Assembly (NCBI GenBank): GCA_947643685.1
Contig: CANRXD010000135.1
Span: 1-5,617, forward strand
DNA: 5,617 nt
Direction: 5' to 3'
DNA from: an uncultured Clostridium sp.
GTDB lineage: Bacteria > Bacillota > Clostridia > Lachnospirales > Lachnospiraceae
Shown here: positions 1 through 5,617 of the stretch, piece by piece
Position numbering within the stretch: position 1 is the stretch's first letter
How the letters are laid out: each line of letters begins with the position of its first letter
The notes under the pieces: model-generated
What the model saw: only the letters and a program-made list of their open reading frames with translations
Databases searched by the model: none
What the model was told of the DNA's origin: nothing
Program-made: the position numbers and the translations under genes

Positions 1-32
1 TGAGACGGCGCATGCTTGCATGCAGAGTCTCA
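1..32. repeat. Imperfect inverted repeat (hairpin) at the window edge
   Basis: TGAGAC at 1-6 is complementary to GTCTCA at 27-32. Inside it, GCATG at 10-14 pairs with CATGC at 19-23 around a CTTG tetraloop, with a 3x3 internal loop between the two stems. No T-run follows on the plus strand, and on the minus strand the downstream side lies outside the window, so terminator function cannot be judged. It could equally be chance structure within coding sequence. Confidence 0.3.
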
Positions 33-68
33 TGGATATCGGGCAATCGACTTTCATACACCGTTATC

Positions 69-97
69 ATTTTAGCACATTAAAGTTTTTACGTCCA
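69..97 (-). promoter_or_regulatory. Possible leftward promoter after the HAD gene
   Basis: On the minus strand TGGACG (plus 92-97) lies 17 bp from TAAAAT (plus 69-74). A TG one base before the -10 box resembles an extended -10. The -10 box matches consensus at 5 of 6 positions and the -35 box at 4 of 6. It would transcribe whatever lies left of the window. In AT-rich intergenic DNA such matches are common, so this is weak. Confidence 0.22.
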
Positions 98-102
98 GCA
101 CT

Positions 103-993
103 TTAATCAAAAAGCAAAAATTTCTCCACTACTTTTCCGACTCCGTCCTCATTATTGGAATCGGTGATATAACCTGCCGCCTTCCGTACCGGAAGCACGG
201 CATTTTCCATGGCCACTCCGAGACCTGCAAAACGTATCATGGAAAGGTCATTATATCCGTCTCCGCAGGCAATCATCTCCTCCCTGGACATCCCCAGAGT
301 CTCCAGAAGCCGCTCCAGGCTCTGAGCCTTATCGATTCCCTTTGGAAGGATTTCCAGAAAATGCGGTTCTGAACGGTATACACTGAAATTTTTCCCCAGA
401 GCCGCCTTCACCCGGGGCTCCACGAGAGCCAGATAATCCCCGTCGTCCAGCATCAGAAATTTAGGTACCACAAAGTCCACATAGGAAGCCATGTCTTCCA
501 CCTCCTGCATGGGCATGTGGTTAATTCTGCTTTCGATTCCGGCATAAGGGCATTCTCTGTTATTTACCACAAGATGATCGCCCTCATAAGTAAGAATATC
601 CACCCGGTGCTCCATGGCAAGCTCAATGATCCTGCGGTTTGATTCCACCGGAAGCTGCCTGGAAAACACCGTTTCCCCCGTTTCGCAGTTTATAATCAGT
701 CCCCCGTTATAGGATAAAATATATCCGCCAAACCGGGAAAGCTCCAGCTCTTTAGCAAGGGGCACGACTCCCTGCGTGGGACGTCCGGAAGCCAGAACCA
801 CCTTTTTTCCACGTTTCTGTGCCTCCATCAGGGCATCCCTGGTTCTCGGGGTAATAACTTTATCTCTGTTGGTCAGAGTCCCGTCCAAATCCAGAACTAT
901 GATCCCATACCTGCCCGGGCCTTCTGTATCACAATTCATTCTGGCAGGCGCCCGGCCTTCACTAAACGACAACATTTCTTTTTTCTTTTGCAT
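103..993 (-). CDS. Cof-type HAD-IIB family phosphatase
   Basis: This is a probable cytoplasmic Mg-dependent phosphatase of about 296 residues. All four HAD motifs are visible (numbering from the chosen start): motif I DLDGTL with nucleophile Asp35 and acid/base Asp37; motif II VVLASGR with Ser69; motif III lysine in LPKGIDKAQSL (Lys218 or, more likely, Lys222); and motif IV GDGYNDLSM with Asp245 and Asp249. The long insert between motifs II and III is the C2B cap typical of Cof/YidA-like enzymes, whose substrates include sugar phosphates and flavin or pyridoxal phosphates. The true substrate cannot be read from sequence. I chose the ATG at 991-993 because GGAG lies 8 bases upstream. An earlier ATG at 1006-1008 would add five residues but has AAAGGA almost touching it. 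Either start leaves an N-terminal tail of about 25-30 residues before the core, longer than usual, so Met24 of the long form is a third option. The gene follows ptsI closely and is probably cotranscribed with it. Confidence 0.9.
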   Translation of the reverse strand: MQKKKEMLSFSEGRAPARMNCDTEGPGRYGIIVLDLDGTLTNRDKVITPRTRDALMEAQKRGKKVVLASGRPTQGVVPLAKELELSRFGGYILSYNGGLIINCETGETVFSRQLPVESNRRIIELAMEHRVDILTYEGDHLVVNNRECPYAGIESRINHMPMQEVEDMASYVDFVVPKFLMLDDGDYLALVEPRVKAALGKNFSVYRSEPHFLEILPKGIDKAQSLERLLETLGMSREEMIACGDGYNDLSMIRFAGLGVAMENAVLPVRKAAGYITDSNNEDGVGKVVEKFLLFD

Positions 994-1031
994 CCCGAAA
1001 ACTCCCATTTCCTTTGAATGATTGCAGCAGT

Positions 1032-2687
1032 TCAGGGGGTACCCAAACCGTTATGATTTCCCAGATCCGTCATGCGGATTTTCTGTCGGACCGGAAGCAG
1101 GAAAGCAGGGGAAACTGACAGCTCGTCAATTCCCATTCTCAGAAATTCCTCTGTCAGGGTGGTGTCCGCCCCAAGCTCTCCGCAGATTCCCACCGTACAG
1201 CCGGCTTCGTGGCCACATTCTGCCACATACCTGATGAGTCTTAACACCGCCGGATGATGAGAATCATAAAACACATCCAGCTTATCATTCTGCCTGTCAA
1301 TGGCCAGAACATACTGAGTCAGGTCATTGGTGCCGATACTGAAAAAATCCACCTCCCCGGCCAGCTCCCTGCTTATGATGGCCGCTGCCGGTGTTTCAAT
1401 CATGATGCCAAGAGCCACCTGTCCGAACGGCACGGACCGGGAGGCCAGACCCTTTTTTACTCCCTCAACGATCTCTTTAATGCGCTTCACTTCCCATAGC
1501 GAGGTAATCATGGGAAACATCACGGATATTTTTCCAAAGGCGCTGGCACGGTAAATGGCCCGAAGCTGAGTTTCAAAGACCTCCGGCCGCTCCAGGCAGA
1601 TGCGAATGGCCCGGAACCCCATGGCCGGATTCTCTTCCTTTCCCAGATCAAAATACCCGGCTGTTTTGTCGGCCCCGATATCCAGGGTCCGTATAATAAC
1701 TTCTTTTCCCGCCATCATTTCCGCCACATGGCGGTATGCCAGAAACTGCTCCTCCTCGGTGGGATAAGTCTCCCTCCCCAGATACAGAAACTCGCTGCGG
1801 AACAGGCCGATTCCAGCCGCATTGTACTTTAACACATCAGCCACGTCTGACACGCTTCCAATATTTCCGTAAAGCTTAATCCGGGTCCCGTCCAGAGTCA
1901 CATCTTCCTCATCCTTAAGCTCCATCAGAAGCCGCTCCCTGCTCTCCTCTTCCTCCTTCTTCTTTTCCATCTTCCGAAGGAACTTCTCGTCCGGATCTAC
2001 ATAAAGAGTACCTGTTTCCCCGTCGATCACCGCAGTTTTTCCGTCCCACTCCTCTTTTACCGATACAGAAACCAGAGCAGGAATATTCATAGTTCTGGCT
2101 AAAATGGCCGTGTGGGAGTTTAAAGAGCCCTGTTCTGTGACGAAACCTAAAAGCATGTCCTTGTCAAGCTGCACCGTCTCACTGGGAGCCAGATCGTAGG
2201 CGGCCAGAATCACCGGCTCAGACAGGGCATGGCCGGACAGACTGTTTCCGGAAAGCAGCGTCAGAAGCCGGTCTGACACGTCCTTCACATCCACAGCCCT
2301 GGCTTTGAAATATTCATCCTCCATCTCCGAAAACAGACGCCGGAAATTATCTGCTGTAACCGCCACGGCATACTCCGCATTGACACTCTGACTGGTGATG
2401 ATATTATATACCGAATCTCTGTAATACTCATCCGTCAGCATCATTTTATGAACCTCAAAAACAGCCGCGTTGACCCTTCCCACTTCCTGGCATGCTTTTT
2501 CATACAGAACTTCCAGCTCGTCCTTTGCCTTTCTCAATGCCTCTTCATAGCGGCCGATTTCCTCTCTGACATCAGCCACACCCCTTCTTACCACCTGGCT
2601 TTCTGACTTTCTGTGATACCGGATTCTTCCGATGGCAATTTTATTTAAAATTGATTTTCCCTGTATCGTTTCCACGTTTTCCCCCAT
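1032..2687 (-). CDS. ptsI: PTS Enzyme I (phosphoenolpyruvate-protein phosphotransferase)
   Basis: Cytoplasmic enzyme that autophosphorylates from PEP and passes the phosphate to HPr, the first step for all PTS sugars. At 551 residues it is slightly shorter than the usual 570 or so. The N-terminal HPr-binding and phosphohistidine half spans about 1-230, with active His192 in GSLNSHTAIL. A charged, Glu/Lys-rich linker follows at about 235-262. The C-terminal PEP-binding barrel has GLFRSEFL (Arg297), RTLDIGADK (Arg333), IMIETPAA (Glu431), SIGTNDLTQY (Asn454, Asp455), Arg465, and Cys502 in GICGELGAD, so the catalytic set looks complete. The signature around the histidine has Ser where the family normally has Gly or Ala. 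The reading frame is open upstream to 2906, but that part overlaps ptsG and does not resemble EI. ATG 2685-2687 is the first start after the ptsG stop. It has only a weak ribosome site (GGCGAG, with AGAAGGA further back), so expression may depend partly on translational coupling. No GAF domain is present, which argues against the nitrogen-PTS paralogue PtsP. Confidence 0.95.
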   Translation of the reverse strand: MGENVETIQGKSILNKIAIGRIRYHRKSESQVVRRGVADVREEIGRYEEALRKAKDELEVLYEKACQEVGRVNAAVFEVHKMMLTDEYYRDSVYNIITSQSVNAEYAVAVTADNFRRLFSEMEDEYFKARAVDVKDVSDRLLTLLSGNSLSGHALSEPVILAAYDLAPSETVQLDKDMLLGFVTEQGSLNSHTAILARTMNIPALVSVSVKEEWDGKTAVIDGETGTLYVDPDEKFLRKMEKKKEEEESRERLLMELKDEEDVTLDGTRIKLYGNIGSVSDVADVLKYNAAGIGLFRSEFLYLGRETYPTEEEQFLAYRHVAEMMAGKEVIIRTLDIGADKTAGYFDLGKEENPAMGFRAIRICLERPEVFETQLRAIYRASAFGKISVMFPMITSLWEVKRIKEIVEGVKKGLASRSVPFGQVALGIMIETPAAAIISRELAGEVDFFSIGTNDLTQYVLAIDRQNDKLDVFYDSHHPAVLRLIRYVAECGHEAGCTVGICGELGADTTLTEEFLRMGIDELSVSPAFLLPVRQKIRMTDLGNHNGLGTP

Positions 2688-2714
2688 CTGTACGGTCTCG
2701 CCGTTCCTTCTGTC

Positions 2715-2743
2715 ATTGTATACGCAAATACTGTCATAATCAA
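2715..2743 (-). promoter_or_regulatory. Possible internal promoter for ptsI
   Basis: On the minus strand TTGATT (plus 2738-2743) and TACAAT (plus 2715-2720) are separated by exactly 17 bp, matching consensus at 4 of 6 and 5 of 6 positions. The -35 box overlaps the ptsG stop codon. Transcription would begin near 2708, about 20 bases before the ptsI start. This would let the general enzyme EI be made when ptsG is off. It is a sequence match only. Confidence 0.42.
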
Positions 2744-5040
2744 CTATTTTTCTCCCTTTTTTCTTCTTTCGCAGACTCCGCAGTCTGAAGGTCCTCCACA
2801 GCCAGAAAGTCTTCCCCGGCCTTAACGGTTCCCTGGCATAGAAGCCGGACTCTTTGGGAATCGGAAAGCTCAGGCAACAAAACCGGAGAAGCCAGGGATG
2901 CGGCATGGGCCCTTATGAAATCCAGATTCAGACGCATGATGGCGTCTCCCCGCTTCACCTGGTCCCCTTCCTGAACCATGACCTTAAAGCCGTTTCCTTT
3001 AAGCTTTACTGTGTCAATTCCCACATGAATCAGCAAAGAAAGGCCTTCCCTGGTAGTAAACCCCAGGGCATGTCTGGTGGGGAAAACAAAACTTACGGTC
3101 CCGTCTGCCGGGGCGCGGACAATGGGATCCGCAGGTGTGATTATGGCTCCCTGCCCCATCATGCCGGCGGCAAAGCCTTCGTCCGGCGCTTTGGAAAGCG
3201 GCGCTGCCGTCCCCGTCATGGGGCTTCCAATCACCACTGTGCGGCGTACCTTCCCGGCGTTTTCCACCCGGTCCGACTCTCGTCCATGCCCGGCTTTCTC
3301 CTCTCGGTCCGGTTCCCGTCCTTGTCCGGCTTTCTCCTCCTGGTCCGGTTCCCGTCCATATCTGGTACTTTCCTCCCGGTCCGGCTCCTGCCCATGTCCA
3401 GCGCTTTCCTCATGGTCCATATATTCGTCCAAATCCGACTTTATCACTGTCACTCCCGGTCCGTATATGATCTGCACACCCTGTCCCTTTTTTATCACAC
3501 CGGAAGCTCCTGTGAATTTTAACAGCCCCTCATCCACCTTCTTCGCGTCGAGGACCGTACAGCGAAGCCTGGTGGCGCAGCAGTCCACATCCGAGATGTT
3601 AGAAAGACCTCCAAGGCCCCGGACAATGGCTTCTGTCCGCTTCGCGGGTGCTTTATTTCCTGCCTCTCCCACCTCTGATTCGCCGCTATTCCGTATTTTT
3701 TTGTCTTGTGCCTTTCCATTTTTCGCTTCCACATCTTTTCTCGTATACAGCTTCACCTCCTGGCCTTCCTCACGTCCGGGTGTTTTAAAATCAAATTTCT
3801 TTATTATAAATGTGAAGAGACCGTAATATATCAGAAAATACCCAAGGCCCACAACCACAATCCAGACCCAGCCTGTTTTTTCATTTCCCTGAAGAATTCC
3901 AAATAAAAACAGGTCAATAAGGCCCCCGGAAAAGGTCATGCCAACGCCCACCTGAAGCATATGCATAAGCATATAGGCAGCTCCCGCCATTACACAGTGA
4001 ATCACATAAAGAAGCGGTGCCACAAACAGAAAGGTAAATTCCAGAGGCTCCGTAATTCCCGTAAGCATGGAAGTCAGCGCCGCGGACAGAAGAAGCCCGG
4101 ACACTTCCTTCCTCTTTCCCGGCAGTGCCGTCCGGTACATGGCAAGCGCTGCTCCGGGGAGTCCGAAAATCATCAGCGGAAATTTTCCTGACATAAACCG
4201 GGTGGCGGAAACAGCAAAACGTGATACCTTTGGATCCGCAAGCTGGGCAAAGAAAATATTCTGCGCTCCCTCCACCATGCGGCCGCCCACCTCCATGGTG
4301 CCGCCCACAGCCGTCTGCCAGAACGGAATATAGAAAACATGGTGGAGACCAAAAGGAATCAAAGCCCTCTCCATAAGGCCGTAAAACCAGGTGCCTGCAT
4401 ACCCGGATTTCAGCACAAAGCTTCCCACATGAGAAATCGCCGTCTGGATGGGCGGCCAGATAAAGTACATGAGAATCCCAACAATCACATAAACCAGGGC
4501 GCTGATAATCGGCACAAACCGGGTTCCTCCAAAAAAAGACAGCACTTGGGGCAGTTTAATCCGGTAAAACCGGTTATGAAGCCAGGCCACTCCCAGCCCC
4601 ACCAGGATTCCGCCGAACACGCCCATCTGAAGAGAGGGAATTCCCACCACCAGTGCGCCTGCACCTGCGGGAAGCTCCTCCATGCCGCCGTGAATGGAAA
4701 TCATGGCGTTTATTGACGCGTGCATGATGAAAAAGGCAATGGCCGCCGCCAGGGCCGCCACCTCCTTCTCCTTTTTCGCCATACCGATAGCCACACCCAT
4801 GGCAAAAAGAATCGGCAGATTTGCAAAGACAATATCGCCTGCCTGGCTCATAACCGTAAAAATCATGTTGGGAACGGTACCTGGCCCCATGAGTCCCATG
4901 AGTCCATAGGCGGAAAGCATGGTAGTGTTGGAAAAGGAACCCCCGATTCCCAGTAAAAGTCCGGCAACCGGGAGAATTGCGATGGGCAGCATAAAGGACC
5001 TCCCCACCCGCTGCAATACGCCAAAAAAGTTATCTTTCAT
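2740..5040 (-). CDS. ptsG: Glucose-type PTS permease, EIICBA in one chain
   Basis: Membrane permease that imports and phosphorylates a hexose, most likely glucose, using phosphate from HPr. Domain order is IIC (about 1-418), IIB (about 467-541), a repeat linker (542-600) and IIA (about 601-752). The order is that of Bacillus subtilis PtsG, but at 766 residues it is longer than that protein's roughly 700. IIC has about ten hydrophobic segments, the ERALIPFGLHHVFY stretch characteristic of PtsG-like members, and the GITEPLEF signature (328-335). IIB carries the phosphocysteine in DCCATRLR (Cys488; Cys487 is an extra neighbour). IIA has His657 in PTRHALG and the phosphohistidine His672 in LLIHVGIDTV. 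All phosphotransfer residues are therefore present. Start ATG 5038-5040 has GAGG 8 bases upstream. Glucose is favoured over N-acetylglucosamine, glucosamine or maltose by overall resemblance, but these close relatives cannot be excluded. It is first in the probable operon with ptsI and a HAD phosphatase. Regulation by a GlcT-type antiterminator is not supported: the predicted leader is only about 30 bases. Confidence 0.93.
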   Translation of the reverse strand: MKDNFFGVLQRVGRSFMLPIAILPVAGLLLGIGGSFSNTTMLSAYGLMGLMGPGTVPNMIFTVMSQAGDIVFANLPILFAMGVAIGMAKKEKEVAALAAAIAFFIMHASINAMISIHGGMEELPAGAGALVVGIPSLQMGVFGGILVGLGVAWLHNRFYRIKLPQVLSFFGGTRFVPIISALVYVIVGILMYFIWPPIQTAISHVGSFVLKSGYAGTWFYGLMERALIPFGLHHVFYIPFWQTAVGGTMEVGGRMVEGAQNIFFAQLADPKVSRFAVSATRFMSGKFPLMIFGLPGAALAMYRTALPGKRKEVSGLLLSAALTSMLTGITEPLEFTFLFVAPLLYVIHCVMAGAAYMLMHMLQVGVGMTFSGGLIDLFLFGILQGNEKTGWVWIVVVGLGYFLIYYGLFTFIIKKFDFKTPGREEGQEVKLYTRKDVEAKNGKAQDKKIRNSGESEVGEAGNKAPAKRTEAIVRGLGGLSNISDVDCCATRLRCTVLDAKKVDEGLLKFTGASGVIKKGQGVQIIYGPGVTVIKSDLDEYMDHEESAGHGQEPDREESTRYGREPDQEEKAGQGREPDREEKAGHGRESDRVENAGKVRRTVVIGSPMTGTAAPLSKAPDEGFAAGMMGQGAIITPADPIVRAPADGTVSFVFPTRHALGFTTREGLSLLIHVGIDTVKLKGNGFKVMVQEGDQVKRGDAIMRLNLDFIRAHAASLASPVLLPELSDSQRVRLLCQGTVKAGEDFLAVEDLQTAESAKEEKREKNS
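3241..3411 (-). repeat. 36-bp in-frame tandem repeat in ptsG (IIB-IIA linker)
   Basis: Four consecutive 36-bp units occupy 3376-3411, 3340-3375, 3304-3339 and 3268-3303, followed by a degraded partial fifth unit at 3241-3267. Each unit encodes 12 residues of the form EE(K/S)AGxGREPDR: EESAGHGQEPDR, EESTRYGREPDQ, EEKAGQGREPDR and EEKAGHGRESDR, then VENAGKVRR. The encoded segment is very hydrophilic with mixed charge and probably a flexible tether between the IIB and IIA domains. Because the unit is a multiple of three, gain or loss of copies keeps the gene in frame. Confidence 0.93.
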
Positions 5041-5077
5041 ATCCGTTACCTCATTTGCTCAATGTTTTTCTCCTATC

Positions 5078-5107
5078 AGTATAGACATTTCCCTCCTGCC
5101 TTATCCA
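5078..5107 (-). promoter_or_regulatory. Possible ptsG operon promoter
   Basis: On the minus strand TGGATA (plus 5102-5107) lies 18 bp from TATACT (plus 5078-5083), matching consensus at 4 of 6 and 5 of 6 positions. The start of transcription would be near 5071, giving a leader of about 30 bases that holds the GAGG ribosome site at 5049-5052. The -35 box lies 13 bp from the -35 box of the divergent promoter, so the two promoters are back to back and could share a regulator. No clear catabolite-control (cre) site was found. Confidence 0.4.
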
Positions 5108-5120
5108 TTTGCAAAAACAT

Positions 5121-5149
5121 TTGACATTTATGCGTTTTTTCCCCATAAT
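5121..5149 (+). promoter_or_regulatory. Sigma-A-type promoter of the C39-like gene
   Basis: A perfect -35 box TTGACA (5121-5126) is followed after 17 bp by CATAAT (5144-5149), a 5 of 6 match to the -10 consensus. Transcription would start near 5156, leaving an untranslated leader of about 110 bases before the start at 5267. This is the best promoter match in the window. Confidence 0.72.
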
Positions 5150-5160
5150 GGAATTATTCC
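5150..5160. promoter_or_regulatory. Short palindrome at the predicted transcription start
   Basis: GGAATTATTCC is a perfect 5-bp inverted repeat with a one-base centre. It begins directly after the -10 box of the plus-strand promoter and covers the predicted start point, where a repressor could act. It is short and could be chance. Confidence 0.25.
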
Positions 5161-5212
5161 TGTACATTCGTCACGGTGAACGCTCAAAAATACCACACAG
5201 CTATGGAATATG

Positions 5213-5243
5213 GTAACGGTTCGGATAACTCCGGAGCTGTTAC
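5213..5243 (+). promoter_or_regulatory. Hairpin in the leader of the C39-like gene
   Basis: GTAACGGTTC (5213-5222) pairs along its whole length with GAGCTGTTAC (5234-5243). Two further G-C pairs (5223-5224 with 5231-5232) follow beyond a bulged G5233, leaving a six-base loop ATAACT. Pairs 6 and 8 are G-U wobbles on the plus-strand RNA and would be A-C mismatches on the minus strand, which favours a structure acting in the plus-strand transcript. No T-run follows, so it is not an intrinsic terminator. It ends 8 bases before the AAGGAGGT ribosome site and leaves that site exposed. Confidence 0.5.
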
Positions 5244-5266
5244 AATTATACAAGGAGGTATTAAAA

Positions 5267-5617
5267 ATGAAGTATCTAAACCAGCTTGACTACCCAACGC
5301 TCCCCTATCCCACAGACGTAAGCAACCCGGACAGCAAATTTGTGCATCTTTTTATCAAGGAAGCCGGATGCGGCCTGTGCTGCCTGGCCATGATGGTTGA
5401 CCAGCTCACCAACAAATCCATTTCCTTAAAGCGTCTGATTTCCCTGTCCATAAAAAATAAAGCCAACTTAACCCCGGGCACCAACTTAAAGATTATGGGC
5501 CCCGTTGTGGCCGGCCTTTACGATCTGGAATTCCAGACCACAGACAGCATCAAAAAGGCTGTGAAGCATCTGCAAAACGGCGGCAGCGTCATCGCCAATG
5601 TGGGCGGGGACCGGGAA
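5267..5617 (+). CDS. C39-like papain-fold protein, N-terminal part
   Basis: The first 117 residues of a gene that runs off the right edge. The start ATG at 5267-5269 has an ideal ribosome site AAGGAGGT (5252-5259) 7 bases upstream. The segment EAGCGLCCLAMMVDQLT (32-48) resembles the catalytic-cysteine helix of C39 and C39-like peptidases (GCGPTSLAMVL or DCGAACLAM types), with Cys35 as the likely nucleophile and Cys38/Cys39 adjacent. The later HLQNGGSVIANVGG (about 101-114) fits the strand before the catalytic histidine in that fold. The histidine itself would be outside the window, so activity cannot be judged. There is no signal peptide or membrane segment at the N terminus, so it is predicted cytoplasmic. 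It has no visible ABC-transporter domain in the part seen. It is divergent from the PTS operon and probably a separate unit. The family assignment is moderate; the function is unknown. Confidence 0.75.
   Translation, partial: MKYLNQLDYPTLPYPTDVSNPDSKFVHLFIKEAGCGLCCLAMMVDQLTNKSISLKRLISLSIKNKANLTPGTNLKIMGPVVAGLYDLEFQTTDSIKKAVKHLQNGGSVIANVGGDRE

Larger units (their letters stand above)
1..102. other. Left flank with no confident gene
   Basis: This stretch follows the stop of the HAD phosphatase gene, and no intrinsic terminator (GC-rich stem plus T-run) is visible. Two partial reading frames are possible. On the minus strand, an ATG at 68-70 opens a frame reading MITVYESRLPDIHETLHASM and on to the window edge, about 33 bp after the HAD stop, which would fit another operon member; no Shine-Dalgarno precedes it. 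On the plus strand, a frame open from the edge to a TAA at 104-106 could be the tail of a convergent gene. Both are too short to decide between, and I recognise neither product. Confidence 0.3.

Noticed and set aside
79..107. Inverted repeat ATTAAAG/CTTTAAT around the HAD stop codon as a terminator
   Set aside because: The stem is only 7 bp and almost all A-T, the loop is 15 bases, and no T-run follows.
2688..2906. Upstream extension of the ptsI reading frame by 73 codons
   Set aside because: It overlaps the end of ptsG in another frame, does not resemble the Enzyme I N terminus, and the EI-like sequence begins just after ATG 2687.
3268..3411. Regular repeat array considered as a CRISPR
   Set aside because: The units are directly adjacent with no unique spacers and are translated in frame within ptsG.
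3231..3413. Second open frame on the minus strand with repeated 12-residue units
   Set aside because: It is a frame-shifted shadow of the 36-bp tandem repeat in ptsG; repeats of a multiple of three keep all frames open.
2854..3826. Long plus-strand open frames of 222 and 249 codons opposite ptsG
   Set aside because: They are antisense to well-supported IIB and IIA coding sequence, have low-complexity Ser/Pro/Arg-rich translations, and have no supporting ribosome site or family resemblance.
5059..5088. Tiny upstream frame MSILIGEKH before ptsG with AGGAGG ahead of it
   Set aside because: The predicted ptsG -10 box lies inside it, so the main transcript would not carry its start; spacing to the ATG is also too short.
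5041..5266. GlcT-type antiterminator target or cre site for ptsG
   Set aside because: No terminator/antiterminator pair is visible in the minus-strand leader. The nearest cre-like stretch (minus strand, about 5211-5226) lacks the conserved TG of the left half and lies far upstream.

Overview
The window looks like chromosomal DNA from a low-to-mid GC Firmicute, most likely a gut Lachnospiraceae/Clostridium cluster XIVa-type organism. This is inferred from the family resemblance of the PTS proteins to Bacillus/Clostridium homologues, the AGGAGG-type ribosome binding sites, the sigma-A-like promoters and the moderate GC content. It is not proven from sequence alone.

Layout: three genes run leftward (minus strand) as a probable operon, in transcription order from right to left. 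First is a glucose-type PTS permease with all three EII domains in one chain (IIC-IIB-IIA, ptsG-like, start 5040, stop 2740). Next is Enzyme I of the PTS (ptsI, start 2687, stop 1032). Last is a Cof-type (HAD-IIB) phosphatase (start about 993, stop 103). The gaps are 52 and about 38 bp (23 bp if the longer HAD start is used). To the right a divergent gene on the plus strand begins at 5267 and runs off the window. It encodes a C39-like cysteine-peptidase-fold protein. The 226 bp between the divergent genes hold a strong-looking plus-strand promoter, a weaker minus-strand promoter and a hairpin in the leader of the plus-strand gene. The left 102 bp contain no gene that can be called with confidence.

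How the genes work together: EI takes phosphate from PEP and gives it to HPr, whose gene is not in this window. HPr passes it to the IIA and then the IIB domain of the permease, and the IIC domain imports the sugar as its 6-phosphate. The HAD phosphatase at the end of the operon could hydrolyse excess sugar phosphate or a related metabolite. That role is inferred from position and family only.

Nothing here is clearly a new biological system. The points most worth a second look are a four-copy 36-bp in-frame tandem repeat forming the IIB-IIA linker of the permease, an operon that pairs EI with a permease and a phosphatase rather than with HPr, an altered phosphohistidine signature in EI, and a structured leader ahead of the divergent C39-like gene.
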